64,000 nucleotides of DNA, from positions 186,001-250,000 of the forward strand of contig NZ_JAYWTM010000004.1 of the NCBI RefSeq assembly GCF_036016195.1, in the 5' to 3' direction. The DNA comes from Brenneria populi. GTDB taxonomy: Bacteria > Pseudomonadota > Gammaproteobacteria > Enterobacterales > Enterobacteriaceae. Below the pieces are notes generated by a model that had not been told where the DNA came from, made no database searches, and saw only the letters and a program-made list of their open reading frames with translations. Numbering within the stretch: the first letter of the stretch is position 1; the number at the start of each line of letters is the position of its first letter. This document shows positions 52,945 to 62,126 of this stretch, piece by piece. The position numbers and the translations under genes are program-made.

Positions 52945-53407
52945 AGCTTACTCCAGACTTAAGGCACGAATGAAAAGGAAGTTTTTTGCTATTAATCGAC
53001 AGTAAAACAGTGGAAATTCATATTAATAGGCTATCGCCACCTCAACCCGACGCAAAAACGCGCTCATGTTGAAACAGATTTAATCCCGCTTGTTAATCGA
53101 CAAAACACCGGGAATATTTAGAGACGGGACGGTACTTACGCGGCTTATTTTCTATTCTTTGAACAACCTCATAACTTTCAATAAACATAAGTTTTTTTTC
53201 TCCATACGCCGTGCCGCCGAAAAAATTCAAACAGGAACGGGTTTTTGACGCCGCCAGCGGCGCAAATTCGCCCCGACAAAATACATGCCGCTATTTGCCT
53301 ATCCTTACCGATACGAGTTTCTCATGCGCAAAGTGTCTGTTATTATTAGCCGATAAGCGGGTAATACACGGCACCTTATCATTAAGAATCAAGAGGTTAT
53401 TCAATTC
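52945..53407. other. divergent MCP-fldA gap
   Basis: About 460 bp with no gene. It should hold the promoters of the chemoreceptor and of fldA. A sigma-28-like GCCGATAA box before the chemoreceptor was looked for; only weak matches were seen. A degenerate repeat copy lies inside. Confidence 0.4.
53215..53281 (-). repeat. possible degenerate copy of the dispersed repeat
   Basis: On the minus strand GGGGCGAATTTGCGCCGCTGGCGGCGTCAAAAAC resembles the CGCCCC / GCCGCCAGCGGC / TCAAAAACG centre of the family. It is short and diverged, so the assignment is tentative. Confidence 0.35.
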
Positions 53408-53935
53408 ATGGCACTCATAGGAATTTTCTTTGGCAGTGACACCGGCAATACCGAGAACATTGCCAAGACCATCCAGCAGCAACTGGGGACCGACGTTGCC
53501 GAAGTTCATGACATCGCCAAAAGCAGTAAAGAAGATCTTGAAGCTTTCGATATTTTACTGCTGGGTATCCCTACCTGGTACTACGGGGAAGCCCAGTGCG
53601 ACTGGGATGACTTTTTCCCCACGCTGGAAGAAATTGATTTTACCGGTAAGCTGGTCGCCCTGTTCGGCTGCGGCGATCAGGAAGACTATGCGGAGTACTT
53701 CTGCGACGCGATGGGCACCATCCGCGATATTATTGAACCGCGCGGCGCGACCATCGTTGGACACTGGCCGACGGAAGGCTATTACTTTGAAGCCTCCAAA
53801 GGCCTGGCGGACGATAACCACTTCATCGGTTTAGCCATCGACGAAGATCGTCAGCCCGAACTGACCAGCGAGCGCGTCACCGCCTGGGTAAAGCAGATCG
53901 GCGAAGAGTTGAACCTGAAGGAACTGGTCGGCTAA
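53408..53935 (+). CDS. fldA: flavodoxin 1
   Basis: FMN electron carrier that donates to pyruvate formate-lyase activase, methionine synthase, IspG/H and others. The 175-residue protein begins MALIGIFFGSDTGNTENIAK (phosphate-binding loop). It has GIPTWYYGEAQCDWDDFFPTL and FGCGDQEDYAEYFCDAMG as the long-chain flavodoxin FMN loops. AAGAGG precedes the start. It is the upstream neighbour of fur in the same direction, as in E. coli. Confidence 0.97.
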   Translation: MALIGIFFGSDTGNTENIAKTIQQQLGTDVAEVHDIAKSSKEDLEAFDILLLGIPTWYYGEAQCDWDDFFPTLEEIDFTGKLVALFGCGDQEDYAEYFCDAMGTIRDIIEPRGATIVGHWPTEGYYFEASKGLADDNHFIGLAIDEDRQPELTSERVTAWVKQIGEELNLKELVG

Positions 53936-54269
53936 AACGGACGCCTGGCTCTGACCGCCTCCATCGTCGGAGCCAGATCAATCAATAGGAGAAGCCTTTC
54001 ATAAAGATTGATACATTTTTTTAACTTCCTTCCATAACCATGTACAATACCCACATCGGTCTTGTGCATTCAACTGGCGCCGCCCATTTACCAACAATGT
54101 ATTGCATGATACATCCGTATAGTGTGTGGGAATAATTTTGTTAACATTCCATTGTTTTCATTTTGAATGCACGGTTCTATAATTGGAGCGCTTTTACATT
54201 TTTTAAGCCGACCGATGTCATAGGCTAAATCGCCTCCATTGATCAAGTAAGCAACAGGACTAAATCCGC
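53936..54269 (+). promoter_or_regulatory. fldA-fur gap with probable fur promoter
   Basis: About 330 bp without an accepted gene. A TATAAT (54178-54183) with TTTTCA 17 bp upstream is a candidate fur promoter 87 bp before the start. I could not identify a convincing Fur box or a clear uof-type upstream ORF. Confidence 0.4.
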
Positions 54270-54719
54270 ATGACTGACAATAACACCGCATTAAAGAAGG
54301 CCGGCCTGAAAGTCACTCTTCCAAGACTGAAAATCCTGGAAGTGCTGCAGGACCCAGAGTGCCATCACGTCAGTGCGGAAGATTTATATAAAAAACTGAT
54401 TGATATGGGTGAAGAGATCGGTTTGGCGACCGTCTACCGCGTATTGAATCAGTTTGATGATGCTGGAATCGTAACCCGTCATAATTTTGAAGGCGGTAAA
54501 TCGGTTTTCGAACTGACGCAGCAACATCATCATGACCATCTGATTTGCCTGGATTGCGGCAAAGTCATTGAGTTCCGTGATGAATATATCGAAACACGCC
54601 AACGCGAAATCGCGGAAAGACATGGCATCAAACTGACCAACCACAGTTTGTATCTGTATGGTCATTGCAGCGCCGGGGATTGTCGTGAAGACGAAACCCT
54701 GCACGATGCAAAAAGATAA
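54270..54719 (+). CDS. fur: ferric uptake regulator
   Basis: Fe2+-dependent repressor of iron acquisition and activator through RyhB-type circuits. The 149-residue protein starts MTDNNTALKKAGLKVTLPRLKILEVLQ. It has the winged helix through DMGEEIGLATVYRVLNQFDDAGIV, the metal-binding histidines in QQHHHDHLICLDCGKV and the CSAGDC pair near the C-terminus. Length is close to E. coli (148 aa). It can be read through from fldA or from its own promoter. Confidence 0.98.
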   Translation: MTDNNTALKKAGLKVTLPRLKILEVLQDPECHHVSAEDLYKKLIDMGEEIGLATVYRVLNQFDDAGIVTRHNFEGGKSVFELTQQHHHDHLICLDCGKVIEFRDEYIETRQREIAERHGIKLTNHSLYLYGHCSAGDCREDETLHDAKR

Positions 54720-54861
54720 ATCAACCGCATAAAAAATCGCCGGGAGCGGTTTTTAACGTCGCGCGCGACGGCTCTCATGGATGAGACGCATAAGAACCGC
54801 CGGAAGCCATGCTCCATGTCGCCGGCGCCGGTCCGAAAGGCGATGGACAGATCGTCGTCAT

Positions 54862-54891
54862 AAAATAAAACCGCCAAGGCGGTTTTATTTT
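54862..54891. terminator. bidirectional terminator between fur and glnS
   Basis: AAAATAAAACCGCC and GGCGGTTTTATTTT form a perfect 14-bp stem with an AA loop. It suits Rho-independent termination of both convergent genes. Confidence 0.93.
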
Positions 54892-54919
54892 TATTTCCTG
54901 CCGTGAACCGAATTCCCGG

Positions 54920-56578
54920 TTATCCCACCCAGGTATCCCGCAAGCCTACCGTCCGGTTAAACACCAAATGCTGTGAGCTGGAATAAACCCGATCGGCGCA
55001 GAAGTAGCCTTCGCGCTCAAACTGATACGCTTTTTCCGCTTCGGCCTGCGCCATACCGGCCTCGACAAAGCCATGAGCCACCGTCAGCGATTGCGGGTTG
55101 ATGGTCGCCAGAAAATCTTCCGCCGCGCCGGGATTCTCCACGCTGAACAAGCGATCATACAGCCGGAACTCCGCCGGCAGGCCATGCGCTACCGACACCC
55201 AGTGAATCACCCCTTTTACCTTGCGTCCGTCAGCCGGATCTTTGCTTAAGGTATCCGGATCGTAGCTGCAGTAGATAGTGACGATGTTACCCTGCTCGTC
55301 TTTATCGATATGCTCCGCCTTAATCACGTAAGCGTTGCGCAGGCGAACTTCTTTGCCCAACACCAGGCGTTTATATTGTTTATTGGCCGACTCGCGGAAA
55401 TCCGCGCGGTCGATATAGACTTCGCGGCTAAACCCCACCTGACGGGTGCCCATTTCCGGTTTATTCGGATGGTTCGGCATCGTCACCCACTCTTCATGCC
55501 CCTCAGGCAGGTTTTCAATCACCACCTTCACCGGATCGAGCACCGCCATGGCGCGCGGCGCATTTTCATTCAGATCGTCGCGCACGCAGGATTCCAGAGC
55601 CGCCATTTCAACATTGTTATCCTGCTTGGTTACCCCGATGCGATAGCAGAATTCACGAATAGAGGCGGCGCTGTAGCCGCGGCGGCGCAAACCGGAAATC
55701 GTCGGCATGCGCGGGTCGTCCCAGCCTTCGACGATCTTTTCCGTCACCAGCAGGTTCAGCTTACGCTTGGACATAATGGCGTATTCAAGATTCAGGCGGG
55801 AGAACTCATACTGGCGCGGATGGCAGGGTATGGTGATGTTATCCAGCACCCAGTCGTACAAACGGCGGTTATCCTGAAACTCCAGCGTGCACAGCGAGTG
55901 GGTGACGCCTTCCAGCGCATCGGAAATGCAGTGGGTGAAATCATACATCGGGTAGATGCACCACTTGTCGCCGGTCTGATGGTGTTCGGCAAACTTGATG
56001 CGATACAAAACCGGATCGCGCATCACGATAAACGACGATGCCATATCGATTTTGGCGCGCAGGCAGGCGGTTCCTTCCGCAAAGCCGCCGTTGCGCATTT
56101 TTTCGAACAGCGCCAGGTTTTCCTCCACGCTGCGATCGCGGTACGGGCTATTTTTACCCGGCGACGTCAGCGTACCGCGATATTCGCGGATCTGCTCCGG
56201 CGTCAGTTCATCGACGTACGCCAGCCCCTTGCCGATCAGCTCAACCGCATAGTGGTGCAGCTGGTCGAAATAATCGGAGGAGTAGCGAACGTCGCCGCTC
56301 CATGAGAAGCCCAGCCAGTTAACATCTCGCTTGATTGACTCAACGTATTCAATATCTTCTTTGACCGGATTGGTATCATCGAAACGCAGATTGCATTTCC
56401 CCTGATAATCCTGGGCAATGCCGAAATTCAGGCAAATGGACTTGGCATGCCCGATATGCAGGTAACCGTTAGGCTCCGGCGGAAAACGCGTCTGAATATG
56501 GTCATGCTTACCGGATGCCAGATCTTCATCAATAATCTGACGGATAAAGTTGGTTGGGCGGGCTTCAGCCTCACTCAT
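54920..56578 (-). CDS. glnS: glutaminyl-tRNA synthetase
   Basis: Class I aminoacyl-tRNA synthetase for glutamine. The 552-residue protein has the HIGH motif in GYLHIGHAKSICLNFG, the KMSKS-like motif in AIMSKRKLN, RFDDTNPVKEDIEY and the C-terminal anticodon-binding barrels. Length is close to E. coli (554). It is transcribed as a single gene on the minus strand, downstream of nagE. Confidence 0.98.
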   Translation of the reverse strand: MSEAEARPTNFIRQIIDEDLASGKHDHIQTRFPPEPNGYLHIGHAKSICLNFGIAQDYQGKCNLRFDDTNPVKEDIEYVESIKRDVNWLGFSWSGDVRYSSDYFDQLHHYAVELIGKGLAYVDELTPEQIREYRGTLTSPGKNSPYRDRSVEENLALFEKMRNGGFAEGTACLRAKIDMASSFIVMRDPVLYRIKFAEHHQTGDKWCIYPMYDFTHCISDALEGVTHSLCTLEFQDNRRLYDWVLDNITIPCHPRQYEFSRLNLEYAIMSKRKLNLLVTEKIVEGWDDPRMPTISGLRRRGYSAASIREFCYRIGVTKQDNNVEMAALESCVRDDLNENAPRAMAVLDPVKVVIENLPEGHEEWVTMPNHPNKPEMGTRQVGFSREVYIDRADFRESANKQYKRLVLGKEVRLRNAYVIKAEHIDKDEQGNIVTIYCSYDPDTLSKDPADGRKVKGVIHWVSVAHGLPAEFRLYDRLFSVENPGAAEDFLATINPQSLTVAHGFVEAGMAQAEAEKAYQFEREGYFCADRVYSSSQHLVFNRTVGLRDTWVG

Positions 56579-56659
56579 TCTTGATTCCTCAATGCTAAAA
56601 CGACATATAACCGCTAATGATCCAACAAGCCACGTCGGGAAACAACCGTTAGTTTCATT

Positions 56660-56697
56660 AAAAAAAAGAAACGGGATGAGCGCGCACGCTCATCCCG
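56660..56697 (-). terminator. terminator of nagE
   Basis: CGGGATGAGCG (56672-56682) and CGCTCATCCCG (56687-56697) form an 11-bp stem with a 4-base loop, followed on the minus strand by a T-rich run. It lies 54 bp after the nagE stop, leaving no room for a IIA domain. Confidence 0.9.
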
Positions 56698-56750
56698 CCA
56701 ATTTATCTTACGCCGCGTTATTCGGATAGGGGGCAAAACGCGCGCCGGCG

Positions 56751-58241
56751 CTACTCCTCGCAGGCTTTCTTCAGCGCGGAAGCTATCGACTCAGCCTGCG
56801 TGCCGACGACAATCTGCACGCTCTGTTTATTCAGGCGAATCACGCCGGCCGCGCCGAGCTTCCCGGCCAGGGCGTCATCCACCCGGGCGGCATCAACCAC
56901 GCTCAAGCGCAGTCGGGTGATGCAGGAGTCAATCCCGACCAGATTCTCTTTACCGCCGATAGCCCGTAGATAGCCGCGTCCCAGCGCCTGCGTTTCGCCG
57001 GATGCCGAAGAGGCCGCGGTATTGGTATCATAGCCGTCGGCTTCGCCGCCGCTCACCGCCGGTTCACGCCCCGGCGTCAGCAAATTGAAGCGCGTAATGG
57101 TGAAGCGGAACGTCAGGTAATAAATGACGAAAAAGACCAGCCCCATCGGTATCAGCATATACCACTGCGTTGCCAGCGGATTGCGGGATGAGAGCACCAT
57201 ATCCACCAGCCCGGCGCTGAAGCCGAAGCCCGCAATCCAATGCATACTGGCGGCAATAAACGCCGCAATGCCGGTCATCACCGCATGCAGGAAATAGAGC
57301 GCCGGCGCCACGAACATAAAGGAGAACTCCAGCGGTTCGGTAATACCGGTGAAAAATGCGGCAAATGACGCGGCAAGCATAATCCCGCCGATCTTGCCTC
57401 TGTTTTCGGGGCGGGAGCAGTGGTAAATCGCTAACGCCGCGCCGGGCAGGCCAAACATCATGATGGGGAAGAATCCGGCCTGATAGCGGCCGGTCACGCC
57501 GGCCACGGCTTTACCGGCGTCGATCGACTGCTGTCCGGCCAGGAAATTGGGGATATCGTTAATACCCGCCACATCAAACCAGAACACCGAGTTCAAAGCG
57601 TGATGCAGCCCCACCGGCAGCAGCAGCCGGTTAAAGAACGCGTAAATGCCGGCGCCAACCGAGCCTAGCTGCTGAATGTATTCGCCGAAAGAGACCAGGG
57701 CGCTATAAATAACCGGCCAGACATACATCAGGATGAATGCAACCAGAATCATCAGAAACGAGGTGACGATAGGAACCAGACGGCGTCCGCTAAAGAAAGA
57801 GAGCGCTTTCGGCAATTCGACCTGGCTAAAACGGTTATACAATTCGGCGGAGATGATCCCCACCAGAATCCCCACGAATTGATTCTTGATATGGCCGAAT
57901 GCCGCGGGCACCTGCTCCACCGGAATGCGATTAATCATGGCGACCGCATCCGGCGAACAGAGCGTCGTCAGGACCAGATACCCGACGAACCCCGCCAGAG
58001 CGGCGGCGCCGTCTTTATCTTTCGACAAACCGTAAGCGATGCCTACCGCAAACAAAACGTCCATATTCCCGATAATGGCCGAGCCGGATTTAATAAACAG
58101 CGCGGCCAAAGCATTTTCGCCGCCCCAGGCAACCGGATCGATCCAGTAGCCGACCCCCATCAGGATCGCGGCAGCGGGCAGCGTCGCGACAGGCACCATC
58201 AGCGCCCGACCAACCTTTTGTAAATAGCCAAGAATACTCAC
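56751..58241 (-). CDS. nagE: N-acetylglucosamine PTS permease, IICB only
   Basis: Phosphotransferase permease that imports and phosphorylates N-acetylglucosamine. The 496-residue protein has the IIC membrane domain (residues ~1-375, with GVTGRYQAGFFPIMMFGLPGAALAIYHC and FTGITEPLEFSFMFVAP). A linker is followed by a IIB domain with the phosphorylated cysteine C440 in GIDSCITRLR. E. coli NagE (648 aa) carries a further IIA domain at the C-terminus; here the gene stops after IIB and a terminator follows. Phosphate must come from a separate IIA, probably Crr. It is divergent from nagB. Confidence 0.93.
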   Translation of the reverse strand: MSILGYLQKVGRALMVPVATLPAAAILMGVGYWIDPVAWGGENALAALFIKSGSAIIGNMDVLFAVGIAYGLSKDKDGAAALAGFVGYLVLTTLCSPDAVAMINRIPVEQVPAAFGHIKNQFVGILVGIISAELYNRFSQVELPKALSFFSGRRLVPIVTSFLMILVAFILMYVWPVIYSALVSFGEYIQQLGSVGAGIYAFFNRLLLPVGLHHALNSVFWFDVAGINDIPNFLAGQQSIDAGKAVAGVTGRYQAGFFPIMMFGLPGAALAIYHCSRPENRGKIGGIMLAASFAAFFTGITEPLEFSFMFVAPALYFLHAVMTGIAAFIAASMHWIAGFGFSAGLVDMVLSSRNPLATQWYMLIPMGLVFFVIYYLTFRFTITRFNLLTPGREPAVSGGEADGYDTNTAASSASGETQALGRGYLRAIGGKENLVGIDSCITRLRLSVVDAARVDDALAGKLGAAGVIRLNKQSVQIVVGTQAESIASALKKACEE

Positions 58242-58338
58242 GTTTCCTCTCTTTACCCTAATTGGGGCGACAACCGCCCGTTAAACCAGCTCGCTGTCTG
58301 CTAAGCGACAGCATGCAATCCCGGCGCGGAGTGTATGC

Positions 58339-58363
58339 AAAATATTTCGCTACGCAAATTATC
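58339..58363. promoter_or_regulatory. NagC-type operator proximal to nagE
   Basis: AATATTTCGCTACGCAAATTAT is an imperfect inverted repeat closely resembling the known E. coli nagE NagC operator core (ATTCGTATCGCAAATTA). It lies about 100 bp before nagE. NagC, encoded downstream, would repress both directions through looping. Confidence 0.65.
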
Positions 58364-58372
58364 ACCGAATAT

Positions 58373-58392
58373 TATGTGATTAAAATCACCAA
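58373..58392. promoter_or_regulatory. CRP site in the nagE-nagB divergent region
   Basis: TGTGA-N6-TCACC (58375-58390) fits the CRP consensus TGTGA-N6-TCACA with one mismatch and lies between the two NagC-like sites, as in E. coli. Confidence 0.7.
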
Positions 58393-58432
58393 AAAATCAC
58401 ATACAAAAAGTTTATACCTAAATAAAAGGCCA

Positions 58433-58452
58433 TCTTATTTCAAGATAAAAAA
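58433..58452. promoter_or_regulatory. NagC-type operator proximal to nagB
   Basis: TCTTATTTCAAGATAAAAA resembles the nagB-side NagC operator (CTTATTTTATCATTCAAAAA) of E. coli. It lies about 100 bp before nagB, on the other side of the CRP site from the nagE operator. Confidence 0.55.
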
Positions 58453-58547
58453 AAACAGGCTAAACTACCGCCAGTTTTATCTCAACGCTGAAAAATCGTC
58501 GATGACGCCATTCAGTCGAATCCTACTGAAAAACCAGGAGAGCACCG

Positions 58548-59348
58548 ATGAGACTCATTCCCCTGACCACCCCGGTTGAAGTCGGTAAATGGGCGGCCCG
58601 CTATATCGCCCAGAGAATCAACGCGTTCAACCCCAGCGCCGCGCGCCCTTTCGTGTTGGGCCTTCCCACCGGCAGCTCGCCGCTGGAGGCGTATAAGGCG
58701 CTGGTGGCAATGCATCAAGCCGGACAGGTGAGCTTTAAGCACGTCGTCACGTTCAATATGGACGAATATGTCGGCCTGCCCGAAGATCATCCGGAAAGCT
58801 ACCGCAGCTTCATGCATCGCAACTTTTTCGATCACGTTGATATTCCAAAAGAAAACATTAACCTATTGAACGGTAACGCCGAGGATATCGACGCAGAGTG
58901 CCGCCGCTACGAAGAGAAAATGAAGTCTTACGGCAAAATCCATCTGTTTATGGGGGGAGTCGGCAACGACGGGCATATCGCCTTCAATGAACCGGCCTCT
59001 TCCCTGGCCTCCCGCACCCGAATCAAAACCCTAACGGAAGAGACGCGTATCGCCAACTCCCGCTTCTTTAACGACGACGTGAATCTGGTGCCGAAATATG
59101 CCCTGACGGTGGGCGTCGGGACGCTGCTGGATGCCGAAGAAGTGATGATCCTGGTCAGCGGACGCAACAAAGCGCTGGCGCTGCAGGCGGCGGTAGAGGG
59201 AAACGTGAATCATATGTGGACCATCAGCTGTCTGCAGCTGCACGCTAAGGCCATCATGGTGTGCGACGAGCCGTCCACCATGGAACTGAAAGTCAAAACC
59301 GTTAAATACTTTCGAGAATTAGAAACGGAAAATATGAAAAACCTTTAA
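58548..59348 (+). CDS. nagB: glucosamine-6-phosphate deaminase
   Basis: Converts glucosamine 6-phosphate to fructose 6-phosphate and ammonia; allosterically activated by N-acetylglucosamine 6-phosphate. The 266-residue protein has the catalytic residues D72 (FNMDEYVGLP) and D141, H143 and E148 (GGVGNDGHIAFNEP) at E. coli numbering. Length is identical to E. coli. It is the first gene of nagBAC, divergent from nagE. Confidence 0.98.
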   Translation: MRLIPLTTPVEVGKWAARYIAQRINAFNPSAARPFVLGLPTGSSPLEAYKALVAMHQAGQVSFKHVVTFNMDEYVGLPEDHPESYRSFMHRNFFDHVDIPKENINLLNGNAEDIDAECRRYEEKMKSYGKIHLFMGGVGNDGHIAFNEPASSLASRTRIKTLTEETRIANSRFFNDDVNLVPKYALTVGVGTLLDAEEVMILVSGRNKALALQAAVEGNVNHMWTISCLQLHAKAIMVCDEPSTMELKVKTVKYFRELETENMKNL

Positions 59349-59403
59349 TCTATGCCGCGTAAATGTACAGGTGAAAGAGAAAGGACATAGCAAGGAGTTG
59401 ATG

Positions 59404-60561
59404 ATGTACGCCTTAACAAATGGCCGAATTTATACCGGCCACCAGGTACTGGATAATCATGCCGTTATCATCGCCGATGGCGTGATCGATCGCGTTTGTC
59501 CGATCGGCGAACTGGCCGACGGGCTGGAAAGGGTCGACCTCGGCGGCGCGCTGCTCGCGCCCGGATTTATCGATCTACAGCTAAACGGCTGCGGCGGCGT
59601 GCAGTTTAACGATTCTCTGGAGTCCATTTCCGTTCAGACGCTGGAGATAATGCAGCAGGCCAATCAGAAATCCGGCTGCACCAGCTTTCTGCCGACGCTT
59701 ATCACCTGTAGCGATGAATTGATGAAACATGGCGTAGAGGTGATGCGCGCCTATCTGGCGCAACACAAAAACCAGGCGCTGGGTCTGCACCTTGAGGGGC
59801 CGTGGTTAAACGAGCGCAAAAAAGGTACGCACAACGCGGCGTTTATTCGCCTGCCGACGCCGGAACTGGTGGATTTTCTGTGTAAGAATGCGGACGTCGT
59901 CAGCCAGATCACCCTGGCGCCGGAAAAGGCCCCCGCAGCGGTCATCCGTCAGTTGACCGAAGCCGGCATCATGGTTTCCGCCGGCCACTCCAATGCGACC
60001 TGGGCCGAAGCCAAACAAGGCTTCGCCTCCGGTATCCGCTTTGCGACCCACCTGTTCAACGCCATGCCGTATATCACCGGCCGTGAGCCAGGTCTGGTCG
60101 GCGCGGTCTATGACGCGCCCGAGATTTATTGCGGCATCATTGCCGACGGCTTCCACGTGGACTGGGCCAACATTCGCAACAGTAAACGCATCAAGGGGGA
60201 AAAACTGGTGCTGGTCACCGATGCCACCGCTCCCGCAGGTTCGGATATAGACCAGTTCATTTTTGCCGGCAAACCCATATACTGTCGCGACGGCCGGTGC
60301 GTGGATGAAAACGGAACCCTCAGCGGCTCTGCGCTCACCATGATAGACGCGGTGCGCAACAGCGTCGAACAGGCGGGGATCCCGTTGGATGAGGCGCTCA
60401 GAATGGCGACGCTATACCCCGCCCGCGCTATCGGTCTGGACAGCCGTCTGGGAAGCATTGAAAGCGGTAAAGTCGCTAACCTGACCGTTTTTGATCGCGA
60501 TTATCGCATTCTCAAAACCTTGGTTAACGGCAACGATACGTTGGCGGCGACAACGAATTGA
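59404..60561 (+). CDS. nagA: N-acetylglucosamine-6-phosphate deacetylase
   Basis: Deacetylates N-acetylglucosamine 6-phosphate, the step before NagB and the route that lowers the NagC inducer. ATG 59404 is chosen because it gives MYALTNGRIYTGHQVLDNHAV, colinear with E. coli, and has GGAG six bases upstream; ATG 59401 is an alternative. The 385-residue protein carries the metal-site segments HLEGPWLNERKKGTHN, SAGHSNATWAEAK, THLFNAMPYITGREPG and TDATAPAGSD. Confidence 0.97.
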   Translation: MYALTNGRIYTGHQVLDNHAVIIADGVIDRVCPIGELADGLERVDLGGALLAPGFIDLQLNGCGGVQFNDSLESISVQTLEIMQQANQKSGCTSFLPTLITCSDELMKHGVEVMRAYLAQHKNQALGLHLEGPWLNERKKGTHNAAFIRLPTPELVDFLCKNADVVSQITLAPEKAPAAVIRQLTEAGIMVSAGHSNATWAEAKQGFASGIRFATHLFNAMPYITGREPGLVGAVYDAPEIYCGIIADGFHVDWANIRNSKRIKGEKLVLVTDATAPAGSDIDQFIFAGKPIYCRDGRCVDENGTLSGSALTMIDAVRNSVEQAGIPLDEALRMATLYPARAIGLDSRLGSIESGKVANLTVFDRDYRILKTLVNGNDTLAATTN

Positions 60562-60581
60562 CCTTACGAGAGTAATTTTTC

Positions 60582-61814
60582 ATGACCATTGGCGGACAGG
60601 CGCAGATAGGGAATATCGATCTGGTTAAACAATTAAACAGCGCGATCGTATACCGCCTGATTGACCAGCAGGGCCCCATTTCGCGCATACAGATAGCGGA
60701 ACAGAGCCAGCTTGCTCCCGCCAGCGTCACAAAAATCACCCGTCAGCTGCTGGAGCGCGGGTTAATCAAAGAAGTGGATCAGCAAGCCTCGACCGGCGGC
60801 AGGCGCGCCATCTCCATCGTGAGCGAAACGCGCCCGTTTCATACCATCGCCGTGCGTCTCGGCCGCCACGACGCCACCATCGCGCTGTATGATTTACAGG
60901 GAAAGTCGCTTGGGGAAGAGCACTACGCGCTGCCGGAAAAAACGCAGGAGAGCGTGGAAACCGCCCTGTTTGCCGCCATCGAACATTTTCTGCATCATTA
61001 CCGGCCGCGTATCCGCGAGCTGATCGCCATTTCCGTGGCGGTGCCCGGCCTGGTCGACCCGACGGCGGGCGTTATCCGCTATATGCCGCATATCAGCGTC
61101 GATAACTGGCCGCTGGTGGAGAATATCCGGCGCCGTTTCCGCGTCGCCAGCTTTGTGGGTCACGATATTCGCAGCCTGGCGCTGGCGGAGCATTACTTCG
61201 GCGTAACGATGGACTCGCCGGATTCGATCCTGGTGCGGGTTCATCGCGGCGTCGGCGCCGGTATTCTGGTTAACGGACAGATATTTCTCGGCAGCAAAGG
61301 CAACGTCGGCGAAATCGGCCATATCCAGATCGATCCGCTGGGGGAGCGCTGTCACTGCGGTAATTTCGGCTGTCTGGAAACGGCCGTCTCCAACGTCGCC
61401 ATCGAACAGCGGGTGCGGCGCTTATTGCAACAAGGCTACCCGGGGAAATTATCTCCGGATAACTGCGCGATTGACGCGATTTGCCAAGCCGCCAACCGCG
61501 GCGACGCGCTGGCGCGCGAAGTTATTGAACACGCGGGGCGATATCTGGGCCAAGCGGTGTCGATCGCCATCAACCTATTCAATCCGCAAAAGGTAGTGAT
61601 CGCCGGAGAAATTACCGCCGCCGCAAAAATTTTGCTGCCCGCCATTCAACGCAGTATTAATGCTCAGGCGCTGAAGGGCTTTAGGGACGATCTCCCCGTT
61701 GAAGTATCCGGCCTGAATCATCTTTCCGCCATTGGCGCCTTTGCGCTGGTGAAACGCGCGATGCTAAACGGCGCGCTGCTGCAATATTTGCTGGAAGCGT
61801 CCCATACCCCATAG
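60582..61814 (+). CDS. nagC: N-acetylglucosamine-responsive repressor
   Basis: ROK-family repressor that senses N-acetylglucosamine 6-phosphate. It controls nagE-nagBAC and, in relatives, other amino-sugar genes. The 410-residue protein has an N-terminal winged helix (PISRIQIAEQSQLAPASVTKITRQLLERGLI), the ROK sugar-kinase fold with GHDIRSLALAEHYFG and the zinc motif CHCGNFGCLET. It lies 20 bp after nagA and ends the cluster; nagD, next in E. coli, is absent. Confidence 0.97.
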   Translation: MTIGGQAQIGNIDLVKQLNSAIVYRLIDQQGPISRIQIAEQSQLAPASVTKITRQLLERGLIKEVDQQASTGGRRAISIVSETRPFHTIAVRLGRHDATIALYDLQGKSLGEEHYALPEKTQESVETALFAAIEHFLHHYRPRIRELIAISVAVPGLVDPTAGVIRYMPHISVDNWPLVENIRRRFRVASFVGHDIRSLALAEHYFGVTMDSPDSILVRVHRGVGAGILVNGQIFLGSKGNVGEIGHIQIDPLGERCHCGNFGCLETAVSNVAIEQRVRRLLQQGYPGKLSPDNCAIDAICQAANRGDALAREVIEHAGRYLGQAVSIAINLFNPQKVVIAGEITAAAKILLPAIQRSINAQALKGFRDDLPVEVSGLNHLSAIGAFALVKRAMLNGALLQYLLEASHTP

Positions 61815-62126
61815 ATTCCGCGAGGGCGGATAATGCCCCAAACATAAGGTCATGTTATGGAATCACTAAAAATACGGCGATTCCGCGGATGATATTTATC
61901 GATTATTCATTAAAACACCGCATATATTATTCAAACGTCATTCACATGGCTTTTTTCATTAGATGATATTGAATTCTTATAGCGTTTTGATGCTAAATCA
62001 GTGTCACTGATACAGCATTTGCCATCATGATGCGGAAAAAGCGGCGTGCAATATTGGCGTCCGTGAATCGCATCCGATCTGAAACATTCTTCGTCTGGCT
62101 AAGCCGGCGAGCTAAGGGAGTTATCT
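61815..62126 (+). other. nagC-asnB gap, nagD missing
   Basis: About 310 bp with no open frame resembling NagD (HAD phosphatase). It should hold the end of the nag operon and the asnB promoter. An AT-rich tract near 61910-62000 is the likeliest promoter area, but no single element stands out. Confidence 0.45.

Noticed and set aside
53936..54269. Upstream leader ORF (uof type) before fur
   Set aside because: The only start codons near fur give very short frames that do not overlap the fur start in the known way.
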